Assembly (NCBI GenBank): GCA_900315565.1
Contig: OMZS01000007.1
Location: 1-64,000 of the forward strand
Length of the DNA: 64,000 nt
Reading direction: 5' to 3'
DNA from: an uncultured Prevotellaceae bacterium
GTDB lineage: Bacteria; Bacteroidota; Bacteroidia; Bacteroidales; Bacteroidaceae
Made by a program: the position numbers and the translations under genes. The stretch's first letter is position 1, and each line of letters starts with the position of its first letter. Below the pieces are notes generated by a model, which made no database searches, had not been told where the DNA came from, and saw only the letters and a list, made by a program, of their open reading frames with translations. This document shows, one piece after another, positions 1-8,847 of this stretch.

Positions 1-1
1 C

Positions 2-187
2 ATCTTCTCCGTCGGCATCAAGAGCACCGGCGCCGAGAGTGCCGAGCAGTTCAGCGCCCAGGAGAACATCACCGGCTACAAGCTCCGCGCACGTGCCACC
101 GGCAACTACAGCAAGGCAGCTCTCAAGCGGGTGGTCACCATCAAGGAGCTCGACGACTACGACGGCAAGCTCACCACCAATCCTTAG
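2..187 (+). CDS. HU-family (histone-like) DNA-binding protein, C-terminal fragment
   Basis: The open frame enters from the left edge and ends at TAG 185-187, giving 61 residues. The tail (key run RVVTIKELDDYDGKLTTNP) resembles the C-terminus of HU-like proteins of Bacteroidetes, which bind and bend DNA. These genes are often followed by a smalltalk gene, as here at 340, and that supports the call. The DNA-binding arm lies outside the window, so the assignment rests on the tail and the neighbour only. The 5' part is cut by the window edge. Confidence 0.55.
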   Translation: MFSVGIKSTGAESAEQFSAQENITGYKLRARATGNYSKAALKRVVTIKELDDYDGKLTTNP

Positions 188-190
188 CCG

Positions 191-299
191 TAGGAAACCC
201 ACCCCCGGCCCTCCCGAAGGGAGGGAGCCTTAACACCTTTGCCGCTCCTTAGGTAATAAAACCTCCCTCCCTTGGGGAGGGACTGAGGGTAGGTTCCTA
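191..299. repeat. GC-rich inverted-repeat element (MITE/REP-like)
   Basis: Two GC-rich arms, 191-231 and 260-299, are imperfect reverse complements. Each also folds on itself (CCCTCCC gaa GGGAGGG on the left, CCTCCC ttgg GGGAGG on the right). About 28 bp of plainer sequence separates them. The same architecture occurs at 36381-36495, and one arm lies inside a gene at 19071-19098. It may also act as a terminator for the HU-like gene. Confidence 0.7.
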
Positions 300-300
300 A

Positions 301-330
301 TTATCATTTATCATTTATCATTTATCATTT
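301..330. repeat. ATCATTT-type tandem repeat
   Basis: Four near-identical units of the type TTATCATT(T/A) lie directly upstream of the smalltalk gene. The same repeat recurs at 42576-42606, 61499-61545 and 62340-62372. Confidence 0.8.
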
Positions 331-339
331 AGTAAAACG

Positions 340-438
340 ATGAAGCGCGAAACATGGAAACTCATCATCCAGCTCCTTTTGGCCATTCTCACGGCCATTG
401 CCACCACCCTCGGAGTGACAAGCTGCATAGCCACCTGA
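340..438 (+). CDS. Smalltalk protein (small membrane protein)
   Basis: A 32-residue protein starting MKRETWKLIIQLLLAIL and ending in GVTSCIAT. It has a basic N-terminus, one hydrophobic segment (about residues 8-26) and a Cys near the end. This matches the smalltalk family, which is found only in Bacteroidetes, typically beside HU-like and amidase genes. Its function is not known. Here it follows an HU-like gene, but no amidase gene follows; the next gene is hsdM. A second open frame (354-482) overlaps it; see findings. Confidence 0.8.
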   Translation: MKRETWKLIIQLLLAILTAIATTLGVTSCIAT

Positions 439-587
439 CAACCCTCGCCCTCGCGGCGCTGACCCTCATCCTACTAGCATAGCGATTTAATGTTTATAGT
501 TTTCCCTTATTCATTTTTTTTACAGCCCCCAACGCCCCGCTGTGACAGCGCGGCGTTTATTTTCCGCACAATTTTTCCCCTCTTTCC

Positions 588-618
588 TTTGCCACCACAA
601 GAAACTTTTGTAACTTTG
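588..618 (+). promoter_or_regulatory. Bacteroidetes-type promoter of the hsd operon
   Basis: TTTG at 588-591 and TAACTTTG at 611-618 are separated by 19 bp, a full match to the Bacteroidetes consensus. Transcription would start near 625, leaving a leader of about 57 nt before hsdM. Confidence 0.8.
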
Positions 619-681
619 CAAAGTATTGCCATCTGCTTGGCGACGCATTGAGAACAAACATACACGAAACAGTATAAAACC

Positions 682-2241
682 ATGACAAACCCCAATGAAC
701 GTGCAGAACTGCACAAAACCATTTGGAAAATAGCCAACGACCTGCGAGGCTCCATCGACGGATGGAACTTCAAGGCCTACGTGCTGGGCAGCATTTTCTA
801 CCGCTTCATTTCTGAGAACATTTGCGACTACATAGGCCAGCTTATGGCCGAACTGGGGCAACCGGATTTCGACTATGCCGCCATGCCCGACGAGCAGGCC
901 ATCAACGCCCGCACCAAGATGGTGGAGGAAAAAGGCTACTTCATTCTGCCCTCGCAGCTTTTTCAGAATGTGGTGAAACATGCCGACAAGGACGACAACC
1001 TGAACGAAACGCTCAACGCCATCTTCCACAGCATAGAAGCATCGGCAACGGGCACCCCGTCGGAGGACGACCTGCGCGGACTGTTCAGCGACTTCATCGT
1101 TGACAGTTCGCTGCTCGGCTCTACCGTCATCAAGCGCAACGAACTGCTGGCCAAGGTGCTCCACACCGTGGCTGAGATGGACCTCGGCTCCAAATACAAC
1201 GATACCGACAACGACACCTTCGGCGACACTTACGAGTTTCTGATGCAGATGTATGCCTCGGAGGCTGGCAAAAGCGGCGGCGAGTTTTTCACACCCCAGC
1301 AGGTGAGCGAATTGCTGGCAAGGCTGGCCTCCCACAACAACGTCAACATTCAGAAGGTATATGACCCTGCATGTGGCTCGGGCTCTTTGTTGCTGAAGTT
1401 CGCCAAGACCGTAGGCCGCGAGAACCCCAACCTGAAATACTACGGGCAAGAGATAAACCCCACCACCTACAACCTCTGCCGTATTAACATGTTCCTGCAC
1501 AACGTCAATTACGACAACTTCGACATACGGCTAGACGACACCCTGCTGCACCCTCAGCATCTGTACGATGCCCCCTTCGATGCCATCGTGTCGAATCCTC
1601 CCTATTCGCTCAAATGGGTGGGCAAGGACAATACCGTGCTCATCAACGACGAGCGCTATGCACCTGCCGGGGTGCTGGCTCCCAAGAGTGCCGCCGACCT
1701 GGCCTTCACCATGCACATGCTTTGGCACCTCTCCGAGCAGGGCACGGCCGCCATCGTAGAGTTTCCCGGTGTGCTCTACCGTGGCGGCGACGAGCGCAAG
1801 ATACGCCAGTATCTGGTAAGCCACAACTATGTGGATGCCGTCATTCAGCTGCCCGCCAACCTGTTCTTCGGCGTAGGCATAGCCACCTGTATCATTGTGC
1901 TGAAAAAGAGCGCTAAGACCGACAGCTCTGTGCTCTTTATAGATGCCAGCCGACTGTGTCAGAAAAGCGGAAACAAAAACGTGCTGTTGCCCGAACATCA
2001 GGACCAGATTATGCTGCTCTACGCCGACCGAAAGGACGAGCAGTATCTGGCCAAGCTGGTAAAGAACGACGACATTCTGGCCAACGAGAGCAACCTCTCC
2101 GTTTCTTCGTATGTGGAACAGGAAGACACCCGTGAGAAAATTGACATCAAGGCCGTCAACGCACAGCTGCAAAAACTGGTGGCAGAGGGCAACGAGTTGA
2201 ACAAGAAGATAGATAACATTATTAAGGAATTAGGAGAATAA
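682..2241 (+). CDS. hsdM: Type I restriction-modification methyltransferase subunit
   Basis: A 519-residue HsdM that transfers methyl groups from S-adenosylmethionine to adenine at the site chosen by HsdS. The N-terminal helical domain covers about residues 1-150. The methyltransferase core has the SAM-binding motif YDPACGSGSLL (about 227-237) and the catalytic NPPY motif (about 305-308). Length is normal. It is first in an operon that continues through four unfamiliar genes, hsdS and hsdR. Base composition is GC-rich like the surrounding chromosome, unlike the genes that follow. The start is ATG, 64 bp after a clear promoter. Confidence 0.97.
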   Translation: MTNPNERAELHKTIWKIANDLRGSIDGWNFKAYVLGSIFYRFISENICDYIGQLMAELGQPDFDYAAMPDEQAINARTKMVEEKGYFILPSQLFQNVVKHADKDDNLNETLNAIFHSIEASATGTPSEDDLRGLFSDFIVDSSLLGSTVIKRNELLAKVLHTVAEMDLGSKYNDTDNDTFGDTYEFLMQMYASEAGKSGGEFFTPQQVSELLARLASHNNVNIQKVYDPACGSGSLLLKFAKTVGRENPNLKYYGQEINPTTYNLCRINMFLHNVNYDNFDIRLDDTLLHPQHLYDAPFDAIVSNPPYSLKWVGKDNTVLINDERYAPAGVLAPKSAADLAFTMHMLWHLSEQGTAAIVEFPGVLYRGGDERKIRQYLVSHNYVDAVIQLPANLFFGVGIATCIIVLKKSAKTDSSVLFIDASRLCQKSGNKNVLLPEHQDQIMLLYADRKDEQYLAKLVKNDDILANESNLSVSSYVEQEDTREKIDIKAVNAQLQKLVAEGNELNKKIDNIIKELGE

Positions 2242-2245
2242 AACG

Positions 2246-2725
2246 ATGAGTAATATTGATTTCGTCCAGATAGCCAAGGACTGTCGTGATAATTATATAC
2301 AGTTGGTTGAAAGGAATGCTATAGTGCAACGATATGGGCAGTTTAGCAGAAAGACTGAACGATACATTAAAACATATTTCTTTGCTATAACGGAGAAAAA
2401 TAAAGTGGTGTGGTCAATAAATCCTACTATTTTGAAAGATGCTATTAGTTGCATCTTGATACATGTAAAAGAAGAATTAGCGGAAACGCATTTTCACGAG
2501 TGGTTCAAACTGGAGTATATTGACGAAAACGGACGTGTCACGGATGGTCAATTGGGTAATGGTTTTTTCTTGTCAATATATAAAAGATATGCAACCGACT
2601 TTGCGGAAATGAGTCTTTCAAAAAATTCAATGTCAATATACAAGTCCTATCGCTTTGTAGAAGACATGCAGAAGCTATGGGACTGCTACATCTTGGCTAA
2701 AAACAAGAGTGAGGAAGAAATATAG
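2246..2725 (+). CDS. Uncharacterised protein in the type I RM locus
   Basis: A 159-residue protein not recognised as any family. It lies 4 bp after hsdM, with GGAGAATAAAACG ahead of the ATG as ribosome-binding region. It looks soluble and largely alpha-helical, with many Tyr, Lys and Ile residues and no signal peptide or membrane segment. The DNA is clearly AT-richer than hsdM or hsdR, suggesting separate acquisition. Position implies co-expression with the RM enzyme; a role as accessory or defence factor is inference only. Confidence 0.75.
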   Translation: MSNIDFVQIAKDCRDNYIQLVERNAIVQRYGQFSRKTERYIKTYFFAITEKNKVVWSINPTILKDAISCILIHVKEELAETHFHEWFKLEYIDENGRVTDGQLGNGFFLSIYKRYATDFAEMSLSKNSMSIYKSYRFVEDMQKLWDCYILAKNKSEEEI

Positions 2726-2765
2726 TTGAGTGAATAACGTTTTAAGGAACACGGAGAATAGCACG

Positions 2766-3197
2766 ATGGATTCTTTTGTACAATGGGCAACGATATTGAG
2801 TCCCGTCATAGCTGTAATTATAGCAATATGGACAAGCAGAAGCAGCGCAAAGGAAACTGCCCGCAAGATTGCTGCGCTCGAAGAAAACACTAACCAGCAA
2901 GTGGAGAGCATCAAAGAACTCGCCAAGGTGCAAATGCAGCTTTCCATGCTCCAAGTGGAAAAGGAACTTATGGAAGCAAAAACTCATCTTACCCAAACCA
3001 CCAAGAGAGCAAACGACGAAGAGCAACGCAACAGCCTTTTAAACAACTTTGGCGGTTTCGCTGATTCTTTCCGGCAGACAGAGAACAGGAAAAGAGATTT
3101 TTCTGATAAGGGAAATTTCTATGCAAAACAAATAGAAACGCTCAATTCTCTACAAAACAGATTAGCAAAAATGTATGAAAAAATAGGAGGAAAGTAG
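2766..3197 (+). CDS. Membrane-anchored coiled-coil protein in the RM locus
   Basis: A 143-residue protein with one N-terminal membrane segment (about residues 6-23, ILSPVIAVIIAIW) followed by a long predicted coiled coil rich in Glu, Lys, Gln and Ala (about 28-90), then a basic tail. I chose ATG 2766 because it is preceded by CGGAGAATAGCACG, almost the same leader as the gene at 2246. A GTG at 2730 in the same frame would add 12 residues. It ends 1 bp before the hsdS start. Family and function are unknown; a membrane tether or sensor is possible. Confidence 0.7.
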   Translation: MDSFVQWATILSPVIAVIIAIWTSRSSAKETARKIAALEENTNQQVESIKELAKVQMQLSMLQVEKELMEAKTHLTQTTKRANDEEQRNSLLNNFGGFADSFRQTENRKRDFSDKGNFYAKQIETLNSLQNRLAKMYEKIGGK

Positions 3198-3198
3198 T

Positions 3199-4338
3199 AT
3201 GGTGGAGTGGAAGAAGTTAGGAGAGGTTGGAAAAAGAAATAAGGGTATCAGTATAACAGCAGGGCGGATGTCGGAATTAGCTTCGCCAGATGGTAATGTA
3301 AGAGTATTTGCTGCAGGAAATACTATTGCAGATATTAAAGATAGCGATTTACCAAAGAATTGTGTAAACACGCTTCCTAGTATTATTGTAAAATCAAGAG
3401 GATATATAGACTTTGTATTTTATGAGAAGCCTTTTACTCATAAAAATGAAATGTGGTCATATTCTTTTGGAGATAGAACTATTTCGAAGTTCTTATTTTA
3501 TTATCTGACTACAAAAACTGAATTGTTTAGGAGAAAAGCGAAAGCTAATTCAGTTAAACTACCTCAATTGTGTGTTGCAGATACAGACGAGTGCCTTATC
3601 CCTATTCCCTCCCTTTCTGAGCAAAACCGTATTGTGGGCATCCTTGACACCTTCACCGCTTCCATCGACAACCTGAAAGAGCAAATCGCCCAGCGTCGCA
3701 AGCAGTATGAACATTATCGTGACCAACTCCTCGACCTTGAAGGAAAGCCAGGGGTGGAAATGAAGACGTTGGGGGAGATTTGTGATATAAAGGGAAGAAT
3801 AGGCTTTAGAGGATATACAAGACAAGATCAAGTTGCTAAGGGAGAAGGAGCTTTAACTCTGACTGCTACGAATATAGTAAATCAAAGAATCGATTATACC
3901 AATAATACGTATATTTCATGGAATAAATATTATGAATCGCCAGAAATAATGGTTAAAAATGGAGATATTATAGTATGTCAAAGGGGGTCAATAGGAAAAA
4001 TTGCAATTATTGAAAATCTAGTAGAACCTGCAACTATAAATCCTCAACTTCTGCTATTAAAGAATATAAAGCTCAATAGTAGATTTTTAATTCATTATTT
4101 AATAAGTAGACGTTTTCAAGACTCTCTTTCGAAAATAATTGGATATGGGACAATTCAAATGATTGCACAAAAAGATTTGAAAGATTTACCAATTCCTATT
4201 TTAGTTGATGTAGAACAGCAGCGCATCGTTTCCATCCTCGACACGTTCGAGGCAAGCATCCAGAACTTGGAGGCTCAGCTGGAGCAGCGACAAAAGCAAT
4301 ATGAATATTACAGAAATAAACTATTAACCTTTGAATAA
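3199..4338 (+). CDS. hsdS: Type I restriction-modification specificity subunit
   Basis: A 379-residue HsdS, which selects the bipartite DNA target for HsdM and HsdR. It has two target-recognition domains (about 1-140 and 185-335), each followed by a similar coiled spacer: ILDTFTASIDNLKEQ at about 151 and ILDTFEASIQNLEAQ at about 348. The recognition domains are AT-rich while the spacers match the chromosome, the usual sign of domain exchange in hsdS. AGGAGGAAAGTAGT ahead of the ATG is a good ribosome-binding site. The two spacers are homologous and could recombine. Confidence 0.96.
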   Translation: MVEWKKLGEVGKRNKGISITAGRMSELASPDGNVRVFAAGNTIADIKDSDLPKNCVNTLPSIIVKSRGYIDFVFYEKPFTHKNEMWSYSFGDRTISKFLFYYLTTKTELFRRKAKANSVKLPQLCVADTDECLIPIPSLSEQNRIVGILDTFTASIDNLKEQIAQRRKQYEHYRDQLLDLEGKPGVEMKTLGEICDIKGRIGFRGYTRQDQVAKGEGALTLTATNIVNQRIDYTNNTYISWNKYYESPEIMVKNGDIIVCQRGSIGKIAIIENLVEPATINPQLLLLKNIKLNSRFLIHYLISRRFQDSLSKIIGYGTIQMIAQKDLKDLPIPILVDVEQQRIVSILDTFEASIQNLEAQLEQRQKQYEYYRNKLLTFE

Positions 4339-4356
4339 CTTAAAACGTTGAAGAAT

Positions 4357-4719
4357 ATGGATGTGCAAAAGGTTATGAACGGAAGTGTTCTTGAGGAGCG
4401 CAAACGTATAGCAAAAGAGTACAAGAGGCTTGCTTATAAATTAGAGGACATTATGCTTCTCGGGAAGAAACTTCCAGCTGTTGCTCTGCGGGAAATGGAA
4501 AAGATAGCAGAAAAATTTTCCGAGTTGCCAGACATACCCGATTACATGCCTGGCACGCAGATGGCGATAGCAATAATGCTTCTCGAATTTGCTTCCAAAA
4601 ACAAGGAAGAACTCGAATTTGAGAGAGAAGTGAAAAATAATTTTAAAGAGAAATGCGGAATATATGGTCTGAAATATCTGTCATTTTTTGAAACGGAAAA
4701 ACATGTTACCAGACGATAG
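4357..4719 (+). CDS. Uncharacterised protein in the RM locus
   Basis: A 120-residue protein of unknown family, predicted to be soluble and helical, with many Glu, Lys, Met and Leu residues. Start ATG 4357 is taken over a TTG nine bases upstream. It lies 18 bp after hsdS, and its last 17 bases overlap the next gene, which suggests translational coupling. The two products may act together. The DNA is AT-rich compared with hsdM and hsdR. Confidence 0.65.
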   Translation: MDVQKVMNGSVLEERKRIAKEYKRLAYKLEDIMLLGKKLPAVALREMEKIAEKFSELPDIPDYMPGTQMAIAIMLLEFASKNKEELEFEREVKNNFKEKCGIYGLKYLSFFETEKHVTRR

Positions 4720-5530
4720 CCAGTATCCACACAAGAGACTGTTGCAATACATAAAAGAGGAATGTGAGCAACGGAATGAAAGAAGAGACTACCTTCAGTA
4801 TCTTCTTTCTATGGAGGATGCTGACTCTATTGAAAAGATGATTTCCATATATAACGATTTCATCCTGTTCTTTGCCGATATTCAGCCAGAGAAAAGAAAT
4901 GTTTCTCCAAAATGGTACATGTATTTGGGTTGGCTTCGTCAAAAGCGCAACATCATCAGCGATTTAGATGCCTTCCTGAATGATTGTATTCTAAAATGGG
5001 TCTCTCGTCAAGAAGAATGCACTTACGACCAATATATACATAGTCTTACTAATTTGCGTGAAGGGATTAACGCTACCAAAATCGAAAATGAAATTTTGCA
5101 GAAATCAGGCATCACCAAGAATCGCGACATAGTCACTTTGTTAAGTAGAAAAGCAGAACAAAATCAATTGCGCTTAAAAATTGAAAACGGCTCAAAGAAT
5201 CAAGAGCTGATACGCCGATATAAGAACCTTTCCTATTTTCTTGCTGAATATGGCCGATTATTTGATATTGCAGAAATTGAATTAGGAAGAGAACATGGAA
5301 TCTTTTTAAAAAATTTAGGGGAAAAATATAAAAAGAATCTTGCAAAAGAAAAAGAATTGATAGCCGATAGAGAGAAAGAAATAAAAAACGATAACATTAA
5401 AAAAATAGCAATAGCAATAGTAATTATACTTTTTGCTATACCGATTTTAATTTTATTGTCAAAAGTTTCTAGTCTTCTATTGTTGCCCTTTCTTTTCTTT
5501 TTATTCGGATTATTGTTATTTTCATTATAA
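4703..5530 (+). CDS. Membrane protein with C-terminal transmembrane hairpin in the RM locus
   Basis: A 275-residue protein with a long charged, mostly helical N-terminal part (about 1-225) and two hydrophobic helices at the very end (about 229-249 and 254-275), so it is probably tail-anchored with its bulk in the cytoplasm. ATG 4703 is preceded by ACGGAAAAAC; a TTG at 4688 is possible but less likely. It overlaps the previous gene by 17 bp and ends 10 bp before hsdR. I do not recognise the family. The sequence is strongly AT-rich. Confidence 0.7.
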   Translation: MLPDDSQYPHKRLLQYIKEECEQRNERRDYLQYLLSMEDADSIEKMISIYNDFILFFADIQPEKRNVSPKWYMYLGWLRQKRNIISDLDAFLNDCILKWVSRQEECTYDQYIHSLTNLREGINATKIENEILQKSGITKNRDIVTLLSRKAEQNQLRLKIENGSKNQELIRRYKNLSYFLAEYGRLFDIAEIELGREHGIFLKNLGEKYKKNLAKEKELIADREKEIKNDNIKKIAIAIVIILFAIPILILLSKVSSLLLLPFLFFLFGLLLFSL

Positions 5531-5540
5531 ATAGTATTTG

Positions 5541-8500
5541 ATGACAGACGACTATAAAATCATAGTAGAACAAGAACATTCCACCGTGATGGCGCGCTAC
5601 GACGTGGAGCCAAGGGCGGGGGAAGGCTACCAAAGCGAGGCGAAGCTGGAAAAAGCTTTCGTAGAGCAGCTGATGGCACAGGGCTACCTGCGCGCCATGG
5701 TGAAGGACGAGGCCGGGCTGCTGGCCAACCTGCGGCAACAGCTGGAGCTGCTCAACGACGTGCAGCTGACGGACAGCGAATGGAAGCGGCTGCTGCCCAT
5801 GATATCGAACGAGCAGATGACCATTCAGGACAAAACCGAAATGCTGCAAGGCAAGGGCTACATACTGAACCTGACGCTGGACAACGGGCAGACTAAGAAC
5901 ATCAAGCTGATAGACAAGCAAAACGTATATAACAACCGCCTGCAAGTGATGAACCAGTTTGAGGAGGAAGGTGGAGCGCACAAAACGCGCTACGACGTCA
6001 CCATACTGGTGAACGGTCTGCCGATGGTGCACGTGGAGCTGAAGCGCAGGGGCGTGAACATCAAGGAGGCTTTCAACCAAATCAACCGCTACCAGAGGGA
6101 TTCGTTCTGGGCTGGACGCGCCATGTTCGACTTTGTGCAGATATTCGTAATCAGCAACGGAACAGAAACAAAATACTACTCAAACACCACGCGCTTTGCC
6201 AAGGAGGAGGAAGCGGCCAAGGGGCAACGCAAGCACAAGACCGACGGCAACACGTTTGAGTTTACCACCTACTGGACCGACCAGCGGAACACGCTGCTCT
6301 GCGACCTGCGCGACTTCACGCCCACGTTCTTCGCCAAGCACACCCTGCTGAACATTCTGACCAAGTACTGTGTGTTCAATGTGGACAAGCAGCTGCTGGT
6401 GATGCGCCCCTACCAGATAGCAGCCACGGAGAAGATTCTCCAGCGCATACAGACGGCCATCAACCAACGGTGGCAGGGAACCATACGTGCTGGGGGCTAC
6501 ATCTGGCACACTACGGGCTCGGGCAAGACGCTCACATCGTTCAAGACGGCACAGTTGGCCTCAAAAATGGACGAGGTGAACAAAGTGCTGTTTGTGGTGG
6601 ACCGCAAGGATCTGGACTACCAGACCATGAAGGAGTACGACCACTTTGAACCCAACTGCGCCAACTCGAACACGTCGGCAAGGATTCTGCTACGGCAGAT
6701 GAAGGACAGCAAGGCCAACATCATCATTACCACCATACAAAAACTATCGAACCTGCTGAAACCGTCCATCTACGACAACGACGAAAAGCTGCGCAGCATT
6801 GTGACACAGGAGAATATAGTGCTGATATTCGACGAGTGCCACCGGTCGCAGTTTGGCGACATGAGGCAGCTTATTGCCAAGCGGTTCAAGAAATACATGA
6901 TGTTCGGATTCACGGGTACGCCCATCTTTGCGGTAAACGCCCACCAAGGTGGGAAATACCGCACCACGGCACAGCTGTTTGGAGGTGAGCCCGATGACAA
7001 GGGCAACCCCACGCGTCCCCTGCACACCTACACCATTATAGATGCCATCAGAGACAAGAATGTGCTGCGTTTCCATGTGGACTATGAGCGCACCATGAAG
7101 ATGAAGAACGACGTGGAGAGCAAACAGGTGTGGGGCATCAACACCGACGAGGCCCTGCATGCTCCACAGCGCATCAAGGTGGTAACCAGCTACATCATCA
7201 GCCACTTCGCCGAAAAGACCAAGCAGAACGCCGATGTTTACAGCATGAGCCGGCTGAAGAACGTGAAAGAGGTGGTGAAGGCCAAGGTCGGAAAAGAGGT
7301 GGAAGAAGTGAAGGAAAAGGTGAAAACAAGGGGCTTTAACAGCATCTTTGCCGTTGACAGCGTGAAGTCGGCCATCATGTACTACAACGAGTTTAAGAGA
7401 CAGCTGGCCGAACCGGGTGCGCCCGACCTTCGCATTGCCACCATCTACACCTATTCGGCCAACGAGGAGGAAACCGACGAATGGGGATTCGAGGAAGGAG
7501 AGAACCCCGAAAGCACCGAGGGGCTGGACATGCAGTCGAGGGATGCCCTGCAAAAAGCCATCGACGACTATAACAAGATGTTCGGTGGCAGCTATACAAC
7601 AGATGGCGATTCGTTCCAGGCATATTATAAGGACGTGTCGCTACGAATGAAGAACAAGCAGATTGACATTTTGATTGTGGTGGGCATGTTCCTGACGGGA
7701 TTCGACGCTAAGACGCTCAACACTCTTTGGGTGGACAAGAACCTGAAGATGCACGGACTGCTGCAAGCATACAGCCGCACCAACCGCATACTGAATGCCG
7801 TGAAGAACTGCGGCAACATAGTCTGCTTCCGCAACTTGGAGGAGGCAACCAACAAGAGCCTCGCCATCTTTGGCGACGAGAATGCCAGCGGCATGGTGTT
7901 CCTGAAGAGTTTCGACGAGTATTATAAAGAAGGCTATAAAGACGACAAAGGACAGCAGCATGCGCCCTATACCGAACTGATTGAGCGGCTGCTGAGTATG
8001 TTCCCCGTGGCCAACATTCCCAACATCAAGGACGAAGGGCGGCAAAAGGATTTCATCAGGCTCATGGGCGAAATCCTGAAGCTGAGAAACGTGCTGAGTG
8101 CTTTCGACGAGTTTACCGACGAGGCCAAGCTGGTGGACGAAATGGACTATCAGGACTATAAAGGCTGGTATGTGAGTCTGCACGAAAAGTTCCGTCCTGA
8201 TACCCACGACGAGCGTGAGGACATCAACGACGACATTGTGTTTGAGATGGAGCTGGTGAAGCATGTGCAGATAAACATTGCCTACATTCTGCAACTGGTG
8301 CAACAGTACCATGACACTAATTGCCAGGACAAGGAAATTATCGTAAAGATAAGAAAACAGATGGATGCCAGCCCAGACATGAGAGACAAGCGCGACCTGA
8401 TTGCAAAATTCATAGAGCGCATGACTCCTGAAAAAGGCAAGGATATAGGCGAGGAATGGGCTCAATACATTGAGCAAGAAAAGCAGCAGCAGTTAAAGGC

Positions 8501-8711
8501 CATCATAGACGAGGAGAACCTGAAACCAAAGGAAACGGAGGCATTTATGCAAAGGGCCTTTGATGACGGCTATGTGACCGAAACGGGCACAGGCATAGCC
8601 AAGATCCTGCCGCCCACAAATCCGTTCCTCCCGGAAAGCGGCAAGAAAAAACAAACTGTGCTCGACAAACTGAAAGCATATCTGCTTAAGTTTATCGACA
8701 CCAGCGAATAA
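5541..8711 (+). CDS. hsdR: Type I restriction endonuclease, translocase/nuclease subunit
   Basis: A 1056-residue HsdR. The nuclease domain is N-terminal, with the catalytic VHVELKRRG motif near residue 165. The two-lobed motor follows, with Walker A TTGSGKT near 325, the DEAD-box-like DECHRSQ near 431 and SF2 motif III in FGFTGTP. The C-terminal helical part binds the HsdM2S core. It cuts DNA far from unmethylated sites after ATP-driven translocation. ATG 5541 is preferred to the TTG just before it. The GC-rich composition returns to that of hsdM, in contrast to the inserted genes at 2246-5530. Confidence 0.96.
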   Translation: MTDDYKIIVEQEHSTVMARYDVEPRAGEGYQSEAKLEKAFVEQLMAQGYLRAMVKDEAGLLANLRQQLELLNDVQLTDSEWKRLLPMISNEQMTIQDKTEMLQGKGYILNLTLDNGQTKNIKLIDKQNVYNNRLQVMNQFEEEGGAHKTRYDVTILVNGLPMVHVELKRRGVNIKEAFNQINRYQRDSFWAGRAMFDFVQIFVISNGTETKYYSNTTRFAKEEEAAKGQRKHKTDGNTFEFTTYWTDQRNTLLCDLRDFTPTFFAKHTLLNILTKYCVFNVDKQLLVMRPYQIAATEKILQRIQTAINQRWQGTIRAGGYIWHTTGSGKTLTSFKTAQLASKMDEVNKVLFVVDRKDLDYQTMKEYDHFEPNCANSNTSARILLRQMKDSKANIIITTIQKLSNLLKPSIYDNDEKLRSIVTQENIVLIFDECHRSQFGDMRQLIAKRFKKYMMFGFTGTPIFAVNAHQGGKYRTTAQLFGGEPDDKGNPTRPLHTYTIIDAIRDKNVLRFHVDYERTMKMKNDVESKQVWGINTDEALHAPQRIKVVTSYIISHFAEKTKQNADVYSMSRLKNVKEVVKAKVGKEVEEVKEKVKTRGFNSIFAVDSVKSAIMYYNEFKRQLAEPGAPDLRIATIYTYSANEEETDEWGFEEGENPESTEGLDMQSRDALQKAIDDYNKMFGGSYTTDGDSFQAYYKDVSLRMKNKQIDILIVVGMFLTGFDAKTLNTLWVDKNLKMHGLLQAYSRTNRILNAVKNCGNIVCFRNLEEATNKSLAIFGDENASGMVFLKSFDEYYKEGYKDDKGQQHAPYTELIERLLSMFPVANIPNIKDEGRQKDFIRLMGEILKLRNVLSAFDEFTDEAKLVDEMDYQDYKGWYVSLHEKFRPDTHDEREDINDDIVFEMELVKHVQINIAYILQLVQQYHDTNCQDKEIIVKIRKQMDASPDMRDKRDLIAKFIERMTPEKGKDIGEEWAQYIEQEKQQQLKAIIDEENLKPKETEAFMQRAFDDGYVTETGTGIAKILPPTNPFLPESGKKKQTVLDKLKAYLLKFIDTSE

Positions 8712-8847
8712 AGAATCTTGTTTTTTAATACATATACATTGTTTTTCGCCAAGCTCCTACGCCTCATTGGCTCTACAAAGACCGTCCGCTAAGCGATATT
8801 TATGATGAAATTTACCCAATAGAAGAATAAAATAATAAATACTGATT

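Noticed and set aside
301..330. CRISPR or regulatory operator from ATCATTT repeats
   Set aside because: The units are 7-10 bp, with no spacers, and occur in both orientations at starts and ends of unrelated genes; treated as simple repeats.
1..8711. Prophage or large mobile island carrying the HU-like, smalltalk and hsd genes
   Set aside because: No integrase, tRNA attachment site or phage structural gene is seen; hsdM and hsdR have the composition of the chromosome.
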